A stretch of 64,000 nucleotides of DNA from positions 1-64,000 of the forward strand of contig JAVBLN010000023.1 of assembly GCA_031553495.1 (NCBI GenBank), written 5' to 3'. The DNA comes from Pinibacter sp031553495. GTDB taxonomy: Bacteria; Bacteroidota; Bacteroidia; Chitinophagales; Chitinophagaceae. The stretch's first letter is position 1; each line of letters opens with the position of its first letter. A model generated the notes under the pieces. That model was not told where the DNA came from and did not search any database. It worked only from the letters and a program-made list of their open reading frames with translations. Shown in pieces: positions 62,070 to 64,000 of this stretch. The position numbers and the translations under genes are program-made.

Positions 62070-64000
62070 ATGAAAAAAAGCCGGCGGATAATATTGATCA
62101 CTGCTTTAGCGCTCTGTTTATCAGCTTCGACAGCCTGGCTGTATTTGCGACTAAATATCCGTTCCGTAATTATTCAAATGGTAACAGAACAAACTAATGG
62201 TGCTTACCGGCTCGATTTTAAAAAACTTAAAACAAATTATTCCACACTTACTTTTACCATAGAAAAAGGAAAACTGACTGCGCTAGATACAACCAGCGGC
62301 CAATCGAAGTATTTTGTGGAGTTCCCAAAAGTAATATTGCAAATCAGAAGCCTTGCAGATATATTACTTAACAAACAACTTCACATACATTCCATATCGT
62401 TTGAAAATCCATCATTCAATGTGTTAATTCAAAAAAGCAGTAAGCGAACGGGGTTCTTTCAAAATATGGGCGACATTTATAACTACCTTAATAAATTCGC
62501 GGAAGCTGCAAATATTAACAACCTGCAGATCAACAATGCCAAACTGATATTACAGGATGCCACTCGCAACAATTTCACTTATCATATTAACAACATTCAT
62601 TTACACATTAAGGGCTTTCGTCCTGACAGCACTAATACTCCCAGGCATCGCGTTTTCCTAACCGACGAAATAAAACTGGATGTCGGAAAACAAAATGTTA
62701 TTTTAGATAGTTCAAAAAAAATTGCTTTTCATGGCCTTCATATTTCCACATCTACAGCAAACCTCATAATGGATAGTATTTTGTATGAAGGAACTAAAAC
62801 CGATTCAACAGAACCATTTAGAATTTACCTGCCGTCACTTTTGCTGAAGCGCCTCAATTTTGCACAGTTGCATGAAAAAGGAATTGTGCAGGTGGATTCT
62901 GTAATGCTTGACCGGCCCGAACTTGATCTGTCAATAAACCTGACTCCGAAACAGAATACAACGAAAGATCTAAAACATGTAATGCATGATGTGGTTTCAC
63001 ATTTGTTTGGCGATATTGATGTGCATTACCTCGAAATGAAAAACGCGAACACACATCTTGTAACAAAATTATCGAAGCAGGAAAGAACAATTGACGTGGC
63101 AAACCACTCACTACAGTTAAATGATATTTACATTACCGCTGGCGATTCAGGCACAGTGAATCTTGGTGATTTTTCATTTTCGGCAAAAGATTATGAATCC
63201 TTTTCTACAAGAAATAAATATCGCATGCAATTCAATCAGTTCAATATTCAAAACGGTGGCGATATTATTTTAAAAAACTTATCCATATTCCCAACAAACT
63301 CATCAACACGGCCGTTGCTCTTTCTCCCAAAACTTACAATTGATGAAGCGGATATTGGTTTGTTATTAGTGGAAAAAAAGATCAAAGCAAGAAAATTCGT
63401 ACTGGAATCGGCGGTTATAAAACACGAATTAAAAGGATTGAAAGAAGAAGAGTCCGGTAAATCGCTCAGTGATATTTTACGAGGTATTATGCTAAGCGCC
63501 GACATAAGCGAACTTGAATTCAATAACGCCAGTTACTCAGTAGTGAGAGGCGGTGAGAAGCCGCTAAAATTCAATGCCGACAGCCTGCACCTGTATTTTA
63601 AATTTAAGGATCGTCGCTTGTCTTTACACAACAGCGATGATCTGTTGGAGGCATTGCAAAACATGTCGGCCCATAATCTTCAGTTCGAAAATCCGTTCTA
63701 TCATTTGCAAGCGGAGAACATGCATTATGGCGAAGACAAGATATTGAAATTATTCGATTTCGATTTTCAACGTGCACCCACACGCAAGATCACAGGAAAG
63801 CTACTAACCATTTCCAACCCGGATATACCGGTTATTGTAGAGGACAATAAATTCATTGCGCAATCTTTAGTAATAAGCGATGCCAACATTCTTCACGAAG
63901 GCTACAGTACAATTAAAATGAAATTGAAACAGGGTTTCGAAATGGATCTTAAGAACCTGGTATTAAACAACATTCATTTAACTTCCTACGAAAGAGATGA
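62070..64000 (+). CDS. AsmA-like envelope protein, N-terminal part
   Basis: An open frame of 643 codons from ATG 62070 to the window end, without a stop. The N-terminus MKKSRRIILITALALCLSAS is a membrane anchor; the rest is a long repetitive beta-structure with recurring phrases such as NLQINNAKLILQDATRNN, LEFNNASYSVVRGG and NLVLNNIHLTSYERDE, typical of AsmA/TamB-like or DUF748-like proteins. Such proteins span the periplasm and are thought to move phospholipids or assist outer-membrane assembly. It is divergent from the peptidase gene. The family is inferred from style and architecture. Confidence 0.7.
   Translation, partial: MKKSRRIILITALALCLSASTAWLYLRLNIRSVIIQMVTEQTNGAYRLDFKKLKTNYSTLTFTIEKGKLTALDTTSGQSKYFVEFPKVILQIRSLADILLNKQLHIHSISFENPSFNVLIQKSSKRTGFFQNMGDIYNYLNKFAEAANINNLQINNAKLILQDATRNNFTYHINNIHLHIKGFRPDSTNTPRHRVFLTDEIKLDVGKQNVILDSSKKIAFHGLHISTSTANLIMDSILYEGTKTDSTEPFRIYLPSLLLKRLNFAQLHEKGIVQVDSVMLDRPELDLSINLTPKQNTTKDLKHVMHDVVSHLFGDIDVHYLEMKNANTHLVTKLSKQERTIDVANHSLQLNDIYITAGDSGTVNLGDFSFSAKDYESFSTRNKYRMQFNQFNIQNGGDIILKNLSIFPTNSSTRPLLFLPKLTIDEADIGLLLVEKKIKARKFVLESAVIKHELKGLKEEESGKSLSDILRGIMLSADISELEFNNASYSVVRGGEKPLKFNADSLHLYFKFKDRRLSLHNSDDLLEALQNMSAHNLQFENPFYHLQAENMHYGEDKILKLFDFDFQRAPTRKITGKLLTISNPDIPVIVEDNKFIAQSLVISDANILHEGYSTIKMKLKQGFEMDLKNLVLNNIHLTSYERD

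Overview
The window is a stretch of chromosome from a member of the Bacteroidota, most likely family Chitinophagaceae. The phylum is supported by a SusC/SusD pair with an N-terminal STN domain, an ECF sigma/FecR pair, two proteins with type IX secretion (T9SS) C-terminal sorting domains, DUF4270 and DUF4197 lipoproteins, a MoxR/DUF58/Bat operon, and -7 promoter boxes of the form TAnnTTTG. The family assignment is inference. No rRNA, tRNA, CRISPR array, integrase or transposase was recognised.

Layout: 0.9-7.2 kb holds a MerC-like membrane protein with a Fur-type palindrome in its promoter, an Nfu Fe-S protein, a cysteine-cluster protein, a kelch lipoprotein and a DUF4270/outer-membrane-protein pair. 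7.6-11.7 kb is a minus-strand moxR-DUF58-batD-like-batA operon. 11.9-21.5 kb carries a lipocalin-like lipoprotein, a DUF3820 protein, a Pif1-like helicase, an alpha/beta hydrolase, an ACP phosphodiesterase, asnB, a metB-type enzyme and an HdeD-like protein. 22-29.7 kb has an AraC regulator with a cysteine cluster, gyrB, cdsA, a CPBP protease, dusB and a DUF4197 lipoprotein. 30-33.1 kb is a minus-strand purA / acidic protein / pabB group. 33.6-39 kb has two secreted hydrolases, FecR, an ECF sigma factor and a second AraC regulator. 39.2-50.8 kb holds three related units, each made of a promoter, a large T9SS-secreted protein and a small XRE regulator; the third secreted-protein gene survives only as a short remnant. 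51.2-56.2 kb is a SusC/SusD pair. 56.7-64 kb has a FUSC membrane protein, a fourth XRE regulator, a secreted C1 peptidase and the start of an AsmA-like gene that runs off the end.

Two things stand out. First, nearly every gene block is separated from the next by a copy of a 63-bp intergenic repeat. There are 22 good copies plus three variants, and all 22 plus one of the variants alternate strictly in orientation (+,-,+,-...) across the window. The two remaining variants break the rule. The repeats carry modular arms and are associated with several other short palindromic repeat families. Second, the three XRE/T9SS units share a promoter in which two direct repeats, 22 bp apart, sit 20-21 bp upstream of a perfect -7 box. 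That predicts a dedicated activator and leaders of about 560 nt.
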